Source of the DNA: Actinoplanes sp. KI2
GTDB lineage: Bacteria > Actinomycetota > Actinomycetes > Mycobacteriales > Micromonosporaceae
Assembly (NCBI RefSeq): GCF_025630775.1
Contig: NZ_JAOSZE010000008.1
Coordinates: forward strand, 62,001-126,000
Length of the DNA: 64,000 bases
Reading direction: 5' to 3'
Position 1 is the stretch's first letter, and the number at the start of each line of letters is the position of its first letter. The position numbers were made by a program, and so were the translations under genes. This document shows positions 20,894-29,135 of the stretch, piece by piece. A model generated the notes under the pieces. The model worked only from the letters and a program-made list of their open reading frames with translations. It was not told where the DNA came from and did not search any database.

Positions 20894-21396
20894 AGGCCGA
20901 GTACCGCGAGTTCGTCGCCGCGCGGATGGAGTCGCTGCGGGGACTGGCGTACCTCACCTGCGGCGACTGGCAGGTGGCCGAGGACGCCGTCTTGGGCGCG
21001 CTGGCGAAGATGTACGTGCGGTGGCAGCGGGTCGACAACCCGGATGCCTACGCCCGGACCGCCGTGGTGCGCGCCGCCATCGACGAGACCCGGCGTCCGT
21101 GGTGGCGGCGCGAGCAGTCGCACAGCCACGCCGCCATGCCCGATCGCATCGCCCCCGACGAGACGACCGGCGTGGACGAGCGGCTTCGCCTGCGCGCGGC
21201 GCTCGGCCGGCTGCCGGTGAAGCAGCGGGCCGTGGTCGTGCTGCGCTTCCTCGAAGGGCTGGGCGTGGAGCAGACCGCCGCCGCGCTGAGCATGCCCGAA
21301 GGCACCGTCAAGGCGTACACGGCGCGTGGCCTCACCGCGCTCCGACTGATCCTGGATGAGCGAGCGGAGGGCCGTCATGCGAACCGAACTGTCTGA
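20881..21396 (+). CDS. ECF sigma factor, SigE-family type
   Basis: 171 residues. Region 2 reads AEYREFVAARMESLRGLAYLTCGDWQVAEDAV and region 4 reads AALGRLPVKQRAVVVLRFLEGLGVEQTAAALSMPEGTVKAYTARGL, the form of the actinobacterial SigE-like subgroup. GTG 20881 is preferred because relatives begin about ten residues before the REFVAARM motif. GTG 20824 would add a 19-residue duplicate of the leader. It overlaps the following membrane-protein gene by 20 nt, consistent with a sigma/anti-sigma pair. Autoregulation is suggested by the candidate promoter repeats upstream. Confidence 0.88.
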   Translation: MSDREAEYREFVAARMESLRGLAYLTCGDWQVAEDAVLGALAKMYVRWQRVDNPDAYARTAVVRAAIDETRRPWWRREQSHSHAAMPDRIAPDETTGVDERLRLRAALGRLPVKQRAVVVLRFLEGLGVEQTAAALSMPEGTVKAYTARGLTALRLILDERAEGRHANRTV

Positions 21397-22450
21397 CCTG
21401 CTGCACGAGGCGGCCCAGGATCCGCCGCCGCCGCGCTACGGCGTGGACGACGCGGTGCGGGCCGGCAAGCGCCGCCTGCGCCGCCGCCGGGCGGGCTGGA
21501 TGGCCGGCGCCGCGCTGGCCGTGGCCGTCGCGGTGACCGTGCCACAGCTCGTGACCCGGCCGGCACGGCACGCGCCCACGCCCGCCGCGTCCACCCCGTC
21601 GCCCAGCAAGACAGCCGAGATCAACTTTACGTTCAGTGGCTACCCAGCGGGCAGGTTCACCGTCTCCGGCCCGTTCCGCTGGACGCTGGCCGGGATGTCC
21701 GCGCCGGTTTGGAAGAACGGCGGCGACCCTGCCTCGCCCGAGGGCATTCTGACCGTCTACCACCCCGGGGTCGCCGATCCGCTCGTCGCCGCGAAGGGCG
21801 TCAAACGCACCGCCACCGCCGCGATCGGCGGCCGGCCCGCCTACCTCGCCACCGATCCGGACGCCCCGATGCTGGTCTGGCAGTACGCCGACGACGCGTA
21901 CGCGATCGTCGCCGCCGCCGCGACCGACTCCGGCGGCTACGCGATGACCAAGGCCGAGATGCGCCAGGTCGCCGTGGCCTTCCAGCTCGGCTCGGTGAGC
22001 CCGGTGCGCGTGCCGTTCCGCACCGCGGTCGCGCCGGCGGGCTATCGGCTGGTCGAAACCCAGTGGGACTACGCCAACGACGGTCCGTCCGCCATGGTCC
22101 GCCTGCTGCCGGCGAGCGTCGCCACCCCGCAGATCTCCGACGTCGACCACGGCCCGGAGCCGGACCCGCGGAGCCCGTACGCCGATCAACTCCGGATCGA
22201 GGTGGTCACTCCGACCGCGGGGGAGTTCGGCGGCAAATCCTCGGGCGGCACCCACTGCCCCGACGACGGCCGGTGCTACCGCTGGCTGCCCGGCGGCAAG
22301 TACGTGGTGGAGGCCATCTGCCGGGCCGTCGGCAAGGACTACCTGACCCGGCTGGTCGACGACCTCGAGATCGCCGATCCCGGCGACCGGGCGACGTGGT
22401 TCACGGCGAACCGGGCCTTCCCCGCGTCGGCTCTGGTCCGCGGGGAGTAA
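21377..22450 (+). CDS. Membrane-anchored protein coupled to the sigma factor, putative anti-sigma factor
   Basis: 357 residues. A short cytoplasmic part (MRTELSDLLHEAAQDPPPPRY, then VDDAVRAGKRRLRRRR) is followed by one membrane helix (MAGAALAVAVAVTVPQLV) and an extracellular domain of about 290 residues with two cysteines (THCPDDGRCYRW). The layout is that of proteins encoded beside SigE-like ECF factors, where the N-terminal tail may bind the sigma factor. No zinc anti-sigma HXXXCXXC motif is present. ATG 21377 follows GGAGGG by six bases. Confidence 0.72.
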   Translation: MRTELSDLLHEAAQDPPPPRYGVDDAVRAGKRRLRRRRAGWMAGAALAVAVAVTVPQLVTRPARHAPTPAASTPSPSKTAEINFTFSGYPAGRFTVSGPFRWTLAGMSAPVWKNGGDPASPEGILTVYHPGVADPLVAAKGVKRTATAAIGGRPAYLATDPDAPMLVWQYADDAYAIVAAAATDSGGYAMTKAEMRQVAVAFQLGSVSPVRVPFRTAVAPAGYRLVETQWDYANDGPSAMVRLLPASVATPQISDVDHGPEPDPRSPYADQLRIEVVTPTAGEFGGKSSGGTHCPDDGRCYRWLPGGKYVVEAICRAVGKDYLTRLVDDLEIADPGDRATWFTANRAFPASALVRGE

Positions 22451-22461
22451 CACTGGGAGGC

Positions 22462-23100
22462 ATGCGTGAACCGTGGGTCGTCGGCGTCTCGGGAGCATCC
22501 GGAACGCCGTACGCGAAAGCCGTGCTGACCGCCCTGCTGGACGCCAGTGAATCGGTCGACCTGGTCATCTCCCGCGCCGCCCGGCTCACCCTGCTCGACG
22601 AGACCGGCGCCACGGTCCGCGACGGGCACTGGAAGGACGACGTGGCCGCCTGGCTCGGCCGTGACCTGGGCGATCTGGCCTACTGGCCGGCGGGCGACCT
22701 GGCGGCCGGGCCGAGCAGCGGCTCCTACCCGGCGAAGGGGATGGTGGTCGTGCCGGCCAGCACCGCCGCGTGCGCGGGCATCGCCATCGGGCTCTCCAAG
22801 GACCTGCTGCAACGGGCCGCCGAGGTCAACCTCAAGGAGCGCCGGCGCACGGTGATCGTGCCACGGGAGACCCCGGTCACCCGCAGCCACCTGGAGCACC
22901 TGATCGCGTTGCACGACGCCGGGGCGGTGGTGCTGCCGGCCAGCCCCGGCTTCTACGGCTCGGGGGCCGAGGCGACCGCCCAGCAACTCGTCGACTTCGT
23001 GGCGGGCAAGGCGCTGGACGCGCTCGGCGTACCGCACACGTTGCTGGCCCGATGGACGGGCCGGCTGAAGGCTCAGCGCAACCCGTTGGGCGGGCCGTAA
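22462..23100 (+). CDS. mqnM: Flavin prenyltransferase, UbiX family
   Basis: 212 residues. VVGVSGASGTPYAKAVL is the flavin-binding N-terminus; VVVPASTAACAGIAIGLSKDLLQRAAEVNLKERR and VIVPRETPVTRSHLEHL are hallmark UbiX segments, and MP-type AGAVVLPASPGFY follows. It makes prenyl-FMN, the cofactor required by the UbiD-type decarboxylase at 18422. GGGAGG lies only one base before the ATG, closer than normal, so initiation may be unusual. The 3' end overlaps the convergent bldC-like gene by 28 nt. Confidence 0.93.
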   Translation: MREPWVVGVSGASGTPYAKAVLTALLDASESVDLVISRAARLTLLDETGATVRDGHWKDDVAAWLGRDLGDLAYWPAGDLAAGPSSGSYPAKGMVVVPASTAACAGIAIGLSKDLLQRAAEVNLKERRRTVIVPRETPVTRSHLEHLIALHDAGAVVLPASPGFYGSGAEATAQQLVDFVAGKALDALGVPHTLLARWTGRLKAQRNPLGGP

Positions 23101-23348
23101 CCCATGCCGGGGTTCGCCGGCCCGGCATTGCGGGGGCGGTTCGCGGCATCGTCCTCGCGCATTTCCTCGACGACGCCGTCGCCCTCGAGCAGGGCGCGCA
23201 CCTCCGACTCGCGGAACCGGCGGTGGCCACCCGGAGTCCTTATGCTGCCGATACGCCCGGCGGCGGCCCATCGCGTGACCGTCTTGGGGTCGACGCGGAA
23301 CAGCGCGGCCACCTCGCCCGGTGTCAGCAGACGATCTCCAGTGTCCAC
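23073..23348 (-). CDS. BldC-like MerR-type DNA-binding protein
   Basis: 91 residues. The core LLTPGEVAALFRVDPKTVTRWAAAGRIGSIRTPGGHRRFRESEVRALLEG matches BldC, a small winged-helix developmental regulator of streptomycetes that binds direct repeats. Here the core is followed by about 30 residues ending in NPGMGYGPPNG, absent from classic BldC (68 residues). GTG 23348 has GAGGAGGGGG close upstream and is preferred to ATG 23390. The last 28 nt are shared with the end of mqnM on the other strand. It is probably a paralogue rather than BldC itself. Confidence 0.85.
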   Translation of the reverse strand: MDTGDRLLTPGEVAALFRVDPKTVTRWAAAGRIGSIRTPGGHRRFRESEVRALLEGDGVVEEMREDDAANRPRNAGPANPGMGYGPPNGLR

Positions 23349-23560
23349 AACCCCCTCCTCGCGTCGGTCTTCTGGAGCGGCCGTGATCACGGTGAGTGTC
23401 GGCGTGCTCGATCGGGACGTAAAGCCATTAGAGCATTGCCCCGGAACCGAGTCCCTGGAATGCGGAAAAAGCCCTAATTGCGACAGTGATCGTTATCCTG
23501 CCGCCGATTCGTCGCTACCGGGCGTGAGTAGCTATCCGGCACCCGATTAGGGTCTGACTC

Positions 23561-24010
23561 ATGGACTCCATCGACCTCCGGCTGATCGACCTGCTACGGG
23601 AGAATGCGCGCTCGTCGTACGCCGAGCTGGCCCGTAAGGTCGGACTCTCCGCGCCGGCCGTGCACGAGCGGGTCGGCAAGCTCGAAGCGGCGGGCACCAT
23701 CCGCGGCTACCGCGCCGACGTCGACCACGAGGCGCTCGGGCTGGGCGTCACCGCGCTCATCGGCATCATCGAGGACTCCGGGGCCGACACCGACGACGTC
23801 CTCGCCGCGGTGCGGGCCATGCCCGAGGTGGAGAGCTGCTACTTCATGGCCGGCGTGGAGTCCTACCAGCTGATCGTCCGGGTCGGCACGATCGCCGAGC
23901 TCGAGCAGCTGATCGTCCGGATCAACCGCACGCCGGGGGTGGCATCGACGCGTACGGCGATCGCCCTCTCCACGAAATGGGAGAACCGGCCGCAACCCGG
24001 CCTGGGGTGA
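23561..24010 (+). CDS. Lrp/AsnC family transcriptional regulator
   Basis: 149 residues. N-terminal helix-turn-helix (IDLRLIDLLRENARSSYAELARKVGLSAPAVHERVGKLE) and C-terminal RAM ligand-binding domain (VTALIGIIED, YFMAGVESYQLIVRVGTIAELEQLI). The effector is likely an amino acid, as in other Lrp proteins. AGGG precedes the ATG by seven bases. An Lrp gene in this neighbourhood of the menaquinone genes is also found in Streptomyces, so it may regulate them (inference). A 212-bp, comparatively AT-rich gap separates it from the divergent bldC-like gene. Confidence 0.9.
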   Translation: MDSIDLRLIDLLRENARSSYAELARKVGLSAPAVHERVGKLEAAGTIRGYRADVDHEALGLGVTALIGIIEDSGADTDDVLAAVRAMPEVESCYFMAGVESYQLIVRVGTIAELEQLIVRINRTPGVASTRTAIALSTKWENRPQPGLG

Positions 24011-24013
24011 GAT

Positions 24014-24640
24014 TTACTGGATCAGATGGGCCAGCCCCGGATAGTCGACCACGAAACCCTCGTCGTCGACCGTCAGGTCGGCACTGAACGTCTCGCTGGC
24101 GTACCGGATTCGGTTGTCGCCGAGCGGGGTGTAGATCTGATCCGCCTGGATCACCTCCAGGCTGGGCACCAGCACCCAGGCGGTGCTGATCCGATGCGCC
24201 ACGCCCGGCTCCGCCTTGAGCAGGCCGAGCCGCCGGATCGGGAGCGTGTTGGTCAGCGGTGAGCCGCCGAGGTCGACGTCGAACGCCCCGTACAGCAGAT
24301 CGGGGTCCTCGATGCCGGGGAAACCGGCCCGCGCATGCCCGGCGGCCGCCAGCACCGCGTCGAGGTCGCCCTGCTCGGCGGTCGTGGCGCGCCAGCGCCC
24401 GGCGGCCAGCTCGAGTCGCACGCTGCGCCGCCAGCCGGCCCCCTCGGCACTGACGTCCAGGTGGGCCGTCGTCCAGCCGGGCTCGGTCTGCAACTCGTAC
24501 CGACAGGTGAAGGCGATCGGGTCGACGGCGAGGACGGTACCGCGGGCGTGGAGGCCGGTGCGGGCGTCGACGAGGGCGTGCTCGGCCCCGGTGGTGTCGC
24601 GTCGTTCCCAGAACAGCGATGCTGGCGTCGTCGGCGGCAT
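24014..24640 (-). CDS. Putative glycolipid-binding family protein
   Basis: 208 residues, no signal or membrane segment. Motifs LFWERRDTTGAEHALV, CRYELQTEPGWTTAHLDV and PGIEDPDLLYGAFDVDLGGSPLTNTLPIRRL fit the putative glycolipid-binding family (formerly DUF1089). The family fold is a beta-barrel-like shell; the ligand is inferred in the literature, not shown here. The stop lies three bases from the end of the convergent Lrp gene. Start ATG 24640 has only a weak AGAG upstream. Confidence 0.78.
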   Translation of the reverse strand: MPPTTPASLFWERRDTTGAEHALVDARTGLHARGTVLAVDPIAFTCRYELQTEPGWTTAHLDVSAEGAGWRRSVRLELAAGRWRATTAEQGDLDAVLAAAGHARAGFPGIEDPDLLYGAFDVDLGGSPLTNTLPIRRLGLLKAEPGVAHRISTAWVLVPSLEVIQADQIYTPLGDNRIRYASETFSADLTVDDEGFVVDYPGLAHLIQ

Positions 24641-24658
24641 GGCTCTAGCTGTACCCGC

Positions 24659-24693
24659 AACGAGGCCCCAGCACCAGGTGCTGGGGCCTCGTT
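24659..24693 (-). terminator. Long symmetrical hairpin after the DEAD-box helicase
   Basis: AACGAGGCCCCAGCACC pairs with GGTGCTGGGGCCTCGTT over 17 bp around a single A (effective loop CCAGG). On the + strand TTTT follows the stem; on the minus strand only TT. It lies 34 nt past the helicase stop and upstream of the next minus-strand gene, so it probably ends helicase transcription and may work in both directions. Confidence 0.8.
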
Positions 24694-24726
24694 TTGCGGT
24701 ACTTCGTGGCTTCGGGGGAAAGACGA

Positions 24727-26424
24727 TCAGAAGGTACGGGCGGGGCGGGCCCCGAACCGGCCCGACGAGCCGTCGCGGCGGTCGCTCCGCTGGTTGTCCC
24801 GGCGGAAACCACCGGTGCGCTCGCCGTTGCGGCCCGAGAAGCCCCGGTCGCTGCGCTGCGGCCGGTCCTCGAACGGGCGCTGCGGCCGGTCACCGAAGGA
24901 ACGGTCACCGAACGAGCGGTCACCGTCGGTGCGCTCCCCGCGAGGCCGGTCGCCGTAGCCGCTGCGCTGCGGCCGGTCGCCGTAGCTGCTGCGCTGCGGC
25001 CGGTCGCCGTAGCTGCTGCGCTGCGGCCGGTCCCCGTACGAACGCTGCGGCCGGTCGCCGAAACGACCCCGCGGCCGCTCGCGACGCGGCTCCGGCTCGT
25101 CCACCACCGGGACGCCGGACGGCTCGCGCGCGCCGGTGATCTCGGTCAGCTTCGGGTCGCCCAGGCGCACCCGCACCTCGGCGGGAGCCACCCCGGCCTT
25201 GCCCATCATGGCCTGGGTGCTGCGCCGCTGCTTGGGCAGCACCAGCGTCACCACCGCGCCGGACTCGCCGGCCCGCGCCGTACGACCGGCCCGGTGGAGG
25301 TAGTCCTTCGGGTCCTTCGGCGGGTCCACATGCACGACCAGCGAGATGCCGTCGACGTGGATGCCGCGGGCCGCGACGTCGGTCGCCACCAGAACGTTGG
25401 TGCGACCCTCCTTGAACTCGGCCAGCGTGCGCGTGCGCACCCGCTGGGTCTTGCCGCCGTGCAGCGCGCCGGCCCGGACACCGACCTGGCGAAGCTGCTC
25501 GACCAGCCGGTCCACGCCCATCTGCGTACGGGCGAAGACGATCGTCTTGCCGTCGCGGTTGGCGATCGCCGCGGTGATCGGGAACTTCTCCTGCGGCGGG
25601 ATCAGCAGCGTGTGGTGGTCCATCGTGGACACGCTCGCCTCGGCGGGCGCGGTCGAGTGGGTCACCGGGTCGTGCATGAAGCGCTTGACCAGGGTGTCGA
25701 CGTCACCGTCGAGAGTGGCGGAGAACAGCAGGCGCTGCGCCTTCTCCGGCGTCTTCGCCAGCAGTTCGGTGACCTCGGGCAGGAAGCCCATGTCGGCCAT
25801 CTGGTCGGCCTCGTCGAGCACGGTGATCTCGACGTCGGCCAGGTTGCAGGCGCCGCGCTCGATCAGGTCGCCGAGCCGGCCGGGCGTGGCCACGATCACC
25901 TCGACGCCGCGCCGCAGCGCGTCCATCTGCCGGTCGTACGGAACGCCGCCGACGGCGGTCTTCAGGAAGACGCCGACCGCGCGGCCGAGCGGCTGCAGCG
26001 CGTCGGCCACCTGCATGGCCAGCTCGCGAGTCGGCACCAGGATCAGCGCCTTGGGGTGGTGCGGCCGGGCCCGGCCGCCCTCCGCCACCCGGGCGAGCAG
26101 CGGCAGGCCGAAGGCCAGCGTCTTGCCCGAGCCGGTCTGGCCACGGCCGAGAACGTCCCGGCCGGCCAGTGCGTCGGGCATGGTCGCGGCCTGGATCTCG
26201 AACGGCGTGGTGATGCCCTCGCGGGTCAGCACGCGCACGATCTCGGACGGCAGACCGAGGTCGGCGAAGCTCTTGGTCGCGACCTCGACGACCTGCTCAG
26301 TCTCGGTTTGCTCAGTCGCGGTGGTCTGCTCAGTCGCGGTGGTCTGCTCAGTAGCGGGAGTTTGCTCAGTAGCGGGGGTTTCGAAAACGGACGGGAACGT
26401 GCTGGGGTCAGCGAAAGTGGTCAA
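24727..26424 (-). CDS. DEAD-box RNA helicase
   Basis: 565 residues. Complete motifs: Q motif (FADLGLPSEIVRVL), Walker A GQTGSGKT, PTRELA, TPGR, DEAD, SAT, TDVAARGIHV and HRAGRTARAG. The N-terminal 45 residues are a repetitive TATEQT tract and the C-terminal 150 are basic, with repeated GDRPQRSSY units, typical RNA-binding tails. It likely unwinds structured RNA, as cold-induced helicases do. TTG 26424 is taken as start because AGAGG lies six bases upstream; the longer frame to 26595 has no support. A 240-nt upstream gap could be a long 5' leader. Confidence 0.93.
   Translation of the reverse strand: MTTFADPSTFPSVFETPATEQTPATEQTTATEQTTATEQTETEQVVEVATKSFADLGLPSEIVRVLTREGITTPFEIQAATMPDALAGRDVLGRGQTGSGKTLAFGLPLLARVAEGGRARPHHPKALILVPTRELAMQVADALQPLGRAVGVFLKTAVGGVPYDRQMDALRRGVEVIVATPGRLGDLIERGACNLADVEITVLDEADQMADMGFLPEVTELLAKTPEKAQRLLFSATLDGDVDTLVKRFMHDPVTHSTAPAEASVSTMDHHTLLIPPQEKFPITAAIANRDGKTIVFARTQMGVDRLVEQLRQVGVRAGALHGGKTQRVRTRTLAEFKEGRTNVLVATDVAARGIHVDGISLVVHVDPPKDPKDYLHRAGRTARAGESGAVVTLVLPKQRRSTQAMMGKAGVAPAEVRVRLGDPKLTEITGAREPSGVPVVDEPEPRRERPRGRFGDRPQRSYGDRPQRSSYGDRPQRSSYGDRPQRSGYGDRPRGERTDGDRSFGDRSFGDRPQRPFEDRPQRSDRGFSGRNGERTGGFRRDNQRSDRRDGSSGRFGARPARTF
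26290..26390 (-). repeat. 21-bp coding repeats in the helicase N-terminus
   Basis: The block CTGCTCAGTCGCGGTGGT and close variants repeat about four times with a 21-bp period on the + strand, encoding the TATEQTT tract. Codon-level similarity indicates slippage-type expansion. Confidence 0.8.
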
Positions 26425-26665
26425 GAGAACCTCTCTACGGGGGCGCACGCTCGCGAATGGCCCGCCGCGGCTATCGAGAACCCGCCGCTGTAATGCCCGC
26501 AAGAACGCCCGTGGCGTGCTCCGTGAAGGCACGCCGCGTGAACAACTGTCATAAGTGTACGGCTCAACGTTTGGGACGCCGACCGCATTCCGCACCCGCA
26601 GTGGGCAGGCTCACCCCCCGGCGCAAACCTCGCAAGGATAGGCGGCGCCGGGCAGCTGCGACAAC
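26425..26665. other. Gap between the helicase start and the repetitive tail-anchored protein
   Basis: No gene recognised. The 150 bp nearest the helicase are less GC-rich and include CATAAGTGTACGG, which may be promoter or leader sequence of the helicase. No clear terminator for the gene at 26666-28966 is visible here, as that gene ends at the edge of the gap. Confidence 0.4.
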
Positions 26666-28966
26666 TCAGCCAAAGAACTTCGAAATCGTGTCCGTAAACG
26701 CGCTACCGGCCGTGAGCAGGAACACCACACACACCGTCACCAGGAGCCCCAACACCACCGCCATGGCGATAATCACCTTGAGGTTGCTGCGGCGCCGGTC
26801 GACGATCTCGTCACGCCAGCCCTGAGCCAGGATGTGGCCGGTCAGCGACCCGGAGTTCTCGACCGGGTTGATCGAGACCGGCATCGTCGCGTCGATCGAC
26901 GGATAGTCATCGGCGCCGTAAACCGTGCCGCCCAGACCGCGCTGCTGCGGCACGGCCGAGGTGGCCGCCGGATCGAACCCCGGCGGGTAGGCGGGCGGCT
27001 GGCTGACCTGGGTCGCCGGCAGCGAAGTCGCACCGAACGGCTGGGTCGCCGAAGCCGGTCCGCCGACCCCGAACGGGTTCGGCGGCGGGCTTGCCGCCGG
27101 GTGGGTGGGTGTCGAGGGCGGCATCGTGTACGCCGGGAAGCCGCTCCCGGCCTGCCCAGTGCCGGCCGACGACGGCGCCGCCGGTCCGCCCGCGCCAGTT
27201 CCGGGTGCGCTCGGCCCGCCGGTCGGCCATCCGCCGCCACCCGGTCCGCTCGCGCCTGCCGGGTTGCGTGGGCCGGTCGGGCTGCCGGCGCTTGCTCCGC
27301 CGGGTGCCGACCCGCCAGGCGTCCAGCCGCCCGCGGTCGATCCACCGGCGTTTGGTCCGGCGGCGCTCGTTCCGGCCGTGCTCGTTCCGGCCGTGCTCGT
27401 TCCGGCCGTGCTCGTTCCGGCCGTGCTCGTTCCGGCCGTGCTCGGTCCGGCCGTGCTCGGTCCGGCCGTGCTTGGTTTGCTGAACGCCCATCCGCCGGCG
27501 TCCGGTCGGTCGGCGGTCGGTCGTCCGCTGCCCCCGATGCTGGGCGGCGGGAAGATCGGCTGCGGCGGGCCGGGCACGGGGCTCGGGCCGGGGCCGGGCG
27601 GCACCGGGCTCGGACCCGGGCCTGGGGGCACCGGGCTGGGACCCGGGCCGGGCGGCACCGGGCTCGGACCGGGCCCGGGCGGCACCGGCGACGGGCCGGG
27701 GGGCGTCGGGCTCGGCGCGGGCGACGGCCCTGGCGTCGGGAACGGCCCGGGCTGCGGCGACGGGAACGGCGCCGGCGGCTCGAACGGCTTTGTCGGGTCG
27801 GGCCTCGACGGCTCGGGCCGCACCGGTGGAACCGGCACCGGGCGCGGCGGCTCCGGATGCGGGGCAGGCTCCGGCTCGCCCGGCTTGGGCTCACCGGGCT
27901 TGGGCTCGCTCGGGCGCGGGTCGCTGGGTTTCGGGTCGCTGGGACGCGGTTCGCCTGGCTTCGAGGGCTCGGGCTCGCCGGGCTCGGGCCGGGCTGGGTC
28001 GGGCTCGCCGGGCTTCGGGTCGCTGGGCTTCGGGTCGCTGGGACCCGGGTCGCTCGGCTTTGGGTCGGTGGGGTTGGGGTCGCTCGGCTTTGGGTCGGTG
28101 GGGTTGGGGTCGCTCGGCTCGGGACTGTTCGTCGCCGGGCGGGGCGGGACCGTGGCGGAGCCGATCGAGGTCGAGGAGACGACCGGCCGGTCACTCGCGG
28201 GCGACTCGGCGGGGCGGGCACCGTAGACGCCGCTCGGCCAGGTGCTGGCCCGGACCGCGCCGGGGTCGGGGTTGATCGAGCCGGGCACGGTTGCCCGGGC
28301 AGCGCCGGCGCCCGGTTTGACCGGGATCTCCCGGGAGGAGCCGTCGACCAGCTCGGGGACCAGGCTCTCGGCGGACGGGCTGACCGGCCGCGCGGACCCG
28401 GTCACCCGGCCTGGGCCGGAGACGGGTGCGGAGGCGCTGACCGAGCCCGTGGTGCGACCGAGGCCAGAAACCGGGAAGGAGGCGCTGACCGAGCCCGGCG
28501 CGCGGCCGGAGGCGCTGGCCGATCCGGGGGTGCTGTCCGGGTTGGAGGTGGGCACGGAGGCGCTGGCCGAGCCCGGCGTGCGGCCGGAGACGCTGGCCGA
28601 TCCGGGGGTGCGGTCCGGGTTGGAGGTGGGCACGGAGGCGCTGGCCGAGCCCGGCGTGCGGCCGGAGACGCTGGCCGATCCGGGGGTGCGGCCGGGGCCG
28701 GAGACGGGGGCGGAGCCGCTGACCGAGCCGGGAGCGCGAGCGGTGCCGGAGGCGGGCACGGATCTGCTCACCGAGCCGGGGCTGCGGTCGGAACCGGGGG
28801 CCGGCACCGAGGCCCGGCCACTGACTCCGCTCACCGGAGCGTTGGCGGGCCGGTCGGCCCAGAGCGCGCCGGGGGCGGGCGGTGGCGGCGGAGCGTAGGC
28901 CTCGTGGTCGTCACCGGCGGCCGGCTTGGTGCCGTCGTCGTCCGGTGTCGCCTGCCGCTCGTCCAT
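26666..28966 (-). CDS. Repetitive Pro/Ser/Thr-rich tail-anchored protein of unknown function
   Basis: 766 residues. Nearly all is low complexity: N-terminal Pro patch (APPPPPAPGALWADRP), 26-residue units with TPGSASVSGRTPGS, PSDPKPSDPNPTDP units, PGPGPSPVPP units and a TSTAG run. Only the last 80 residues look folded: ATMPVSINPVENSGSLTG, a basic patch RRRSNLK, and a membrane helix VIIAMAVVLGLLVTVCVVFLL followed by 15 residues. No signal peptide, so the bulk is probably cytoplasmic with a C-terminal anchor. ATG 28966 has GGGAGG upstream. It could organise a membrane complex; no function can be assigned. Confidence 0.72.
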   Translation of the reverse strand: MDERQATPDDDGTKPAAGDDHEAYAPPPPPAPGALWADRPANAPVSGVSGRASVPAPGSDRSPGSVSRSVPASGTARAPGSVSGSAPVSGPGRTPGSASVSGRTPGSASASVPTSNPDRTPGSASVSGRTPGSASASVPTSNPDSTPGSASASGRAPGSVSASFPVSGLGRTTGSVSASAPVSGPGRVTGSARPVSPSAESLVPELVDGSSREIPVKPGAGAARATVPGSINPDPGAVRASTWPSGVYGARPAESPASDRPVVSSTSIGSATVPPRPATNSPEPSDPNPTDPKPSDPNPTDPKPSDPGPSDPKPSDPKPGEPDPARPEPGEPEPSKPGEPRPSDPKPSDPRPSEPKPGEPKPGEPEPAPHPEPPRPVPVPPVRPEPSRPDPTKPFEPPAPFPSPQPGPFPTPGPSPAPSPTPPGPSPVPPGPGPSPVPPGPGPSPVPPGPGPSPVPPGPGPSPVPGPPQPIFPPPSIGGSGRPTADRPDAGGWAFSKPSTAGPSTAGPSTAGTSTAGTSTAGTSTAGTSTAGTSAAGPNAGGSTAGGWTPGGSAPGGASAGSPTGPRNPAGASGPGGGGWPTGGPSAPGTGAGGPAAPSSAGTGQAGSGFPAYTMPPSTPTHPAASPPPNPFGVGGPASATQPFGATSLPATQVSQPPAYPPGFDPAATSAVPQQRGLGGTVYGADDYPSIDATMPVSINPVENSGSLTGHILAQGWRDEIVDRRRSNLKVIIAMAVVLGLLVTVCVVFLLTAGSAFTDTISKFFG
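27364..27474. repeat. 15-bp coding repeats
   Basis: CTCGTTCCGGCCGTG and variants repeat about seven times, encoding TAGTS units on the minus strand in the tail-anchored protein. Near-identical copies imply recent slippage. Confidence 0.85.
28051..28110. repeat. Two identical 30-bp coding repeats
   Basis: The 30-bp unit beginning GCTCGGCTTTGGGTCGGTG occurs twice head to tail, encoding a PNPTDPKPSD decapeptide on the minus strand. Further diverged copies flank it. Confidence 0.8.
28541..28696. repeat. 78-bp tandem coding repeats
   Basis: A 78-bp unit starting GTTGGAGGTGGGCACGGAGG at 28541 recurs at 28619 almost without change, encoding a 26-residue unit with TPGSASASVPTSNPD. Related diverged copies extend on both sides. 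Confidence 0.85.
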
Positions 28967-29135
28967 GAATCCTCCCGACCGCGTTCCGACTGTCCGGGAC
29001 GTCGGGCGCTCCCTTTAACCGTGCCATATCTGCGCGCGTCAGCGCACCCGGCACCAACCCGGCCACTCGCATAGCCGGTGCGTTACCACCGGAAAGGCGA
29101 TCTTTTACCGCCCTCGCGGACGATAGCCGGGCGGA

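Noticed and set aside
27364..27474. Regular short direct repeats resembling an array
   Set aside because: Period is 15 bp without spacers and in frame with a coding region, so not CRISPR.
26834..29074. Long + strand frame of 746 codons opposite the repetitive protein
   Set aside because: The minus strand frame has a ribosome site, a credible membrane helix and repeat units; the + frame is an Arg/Gly-rich shadow.
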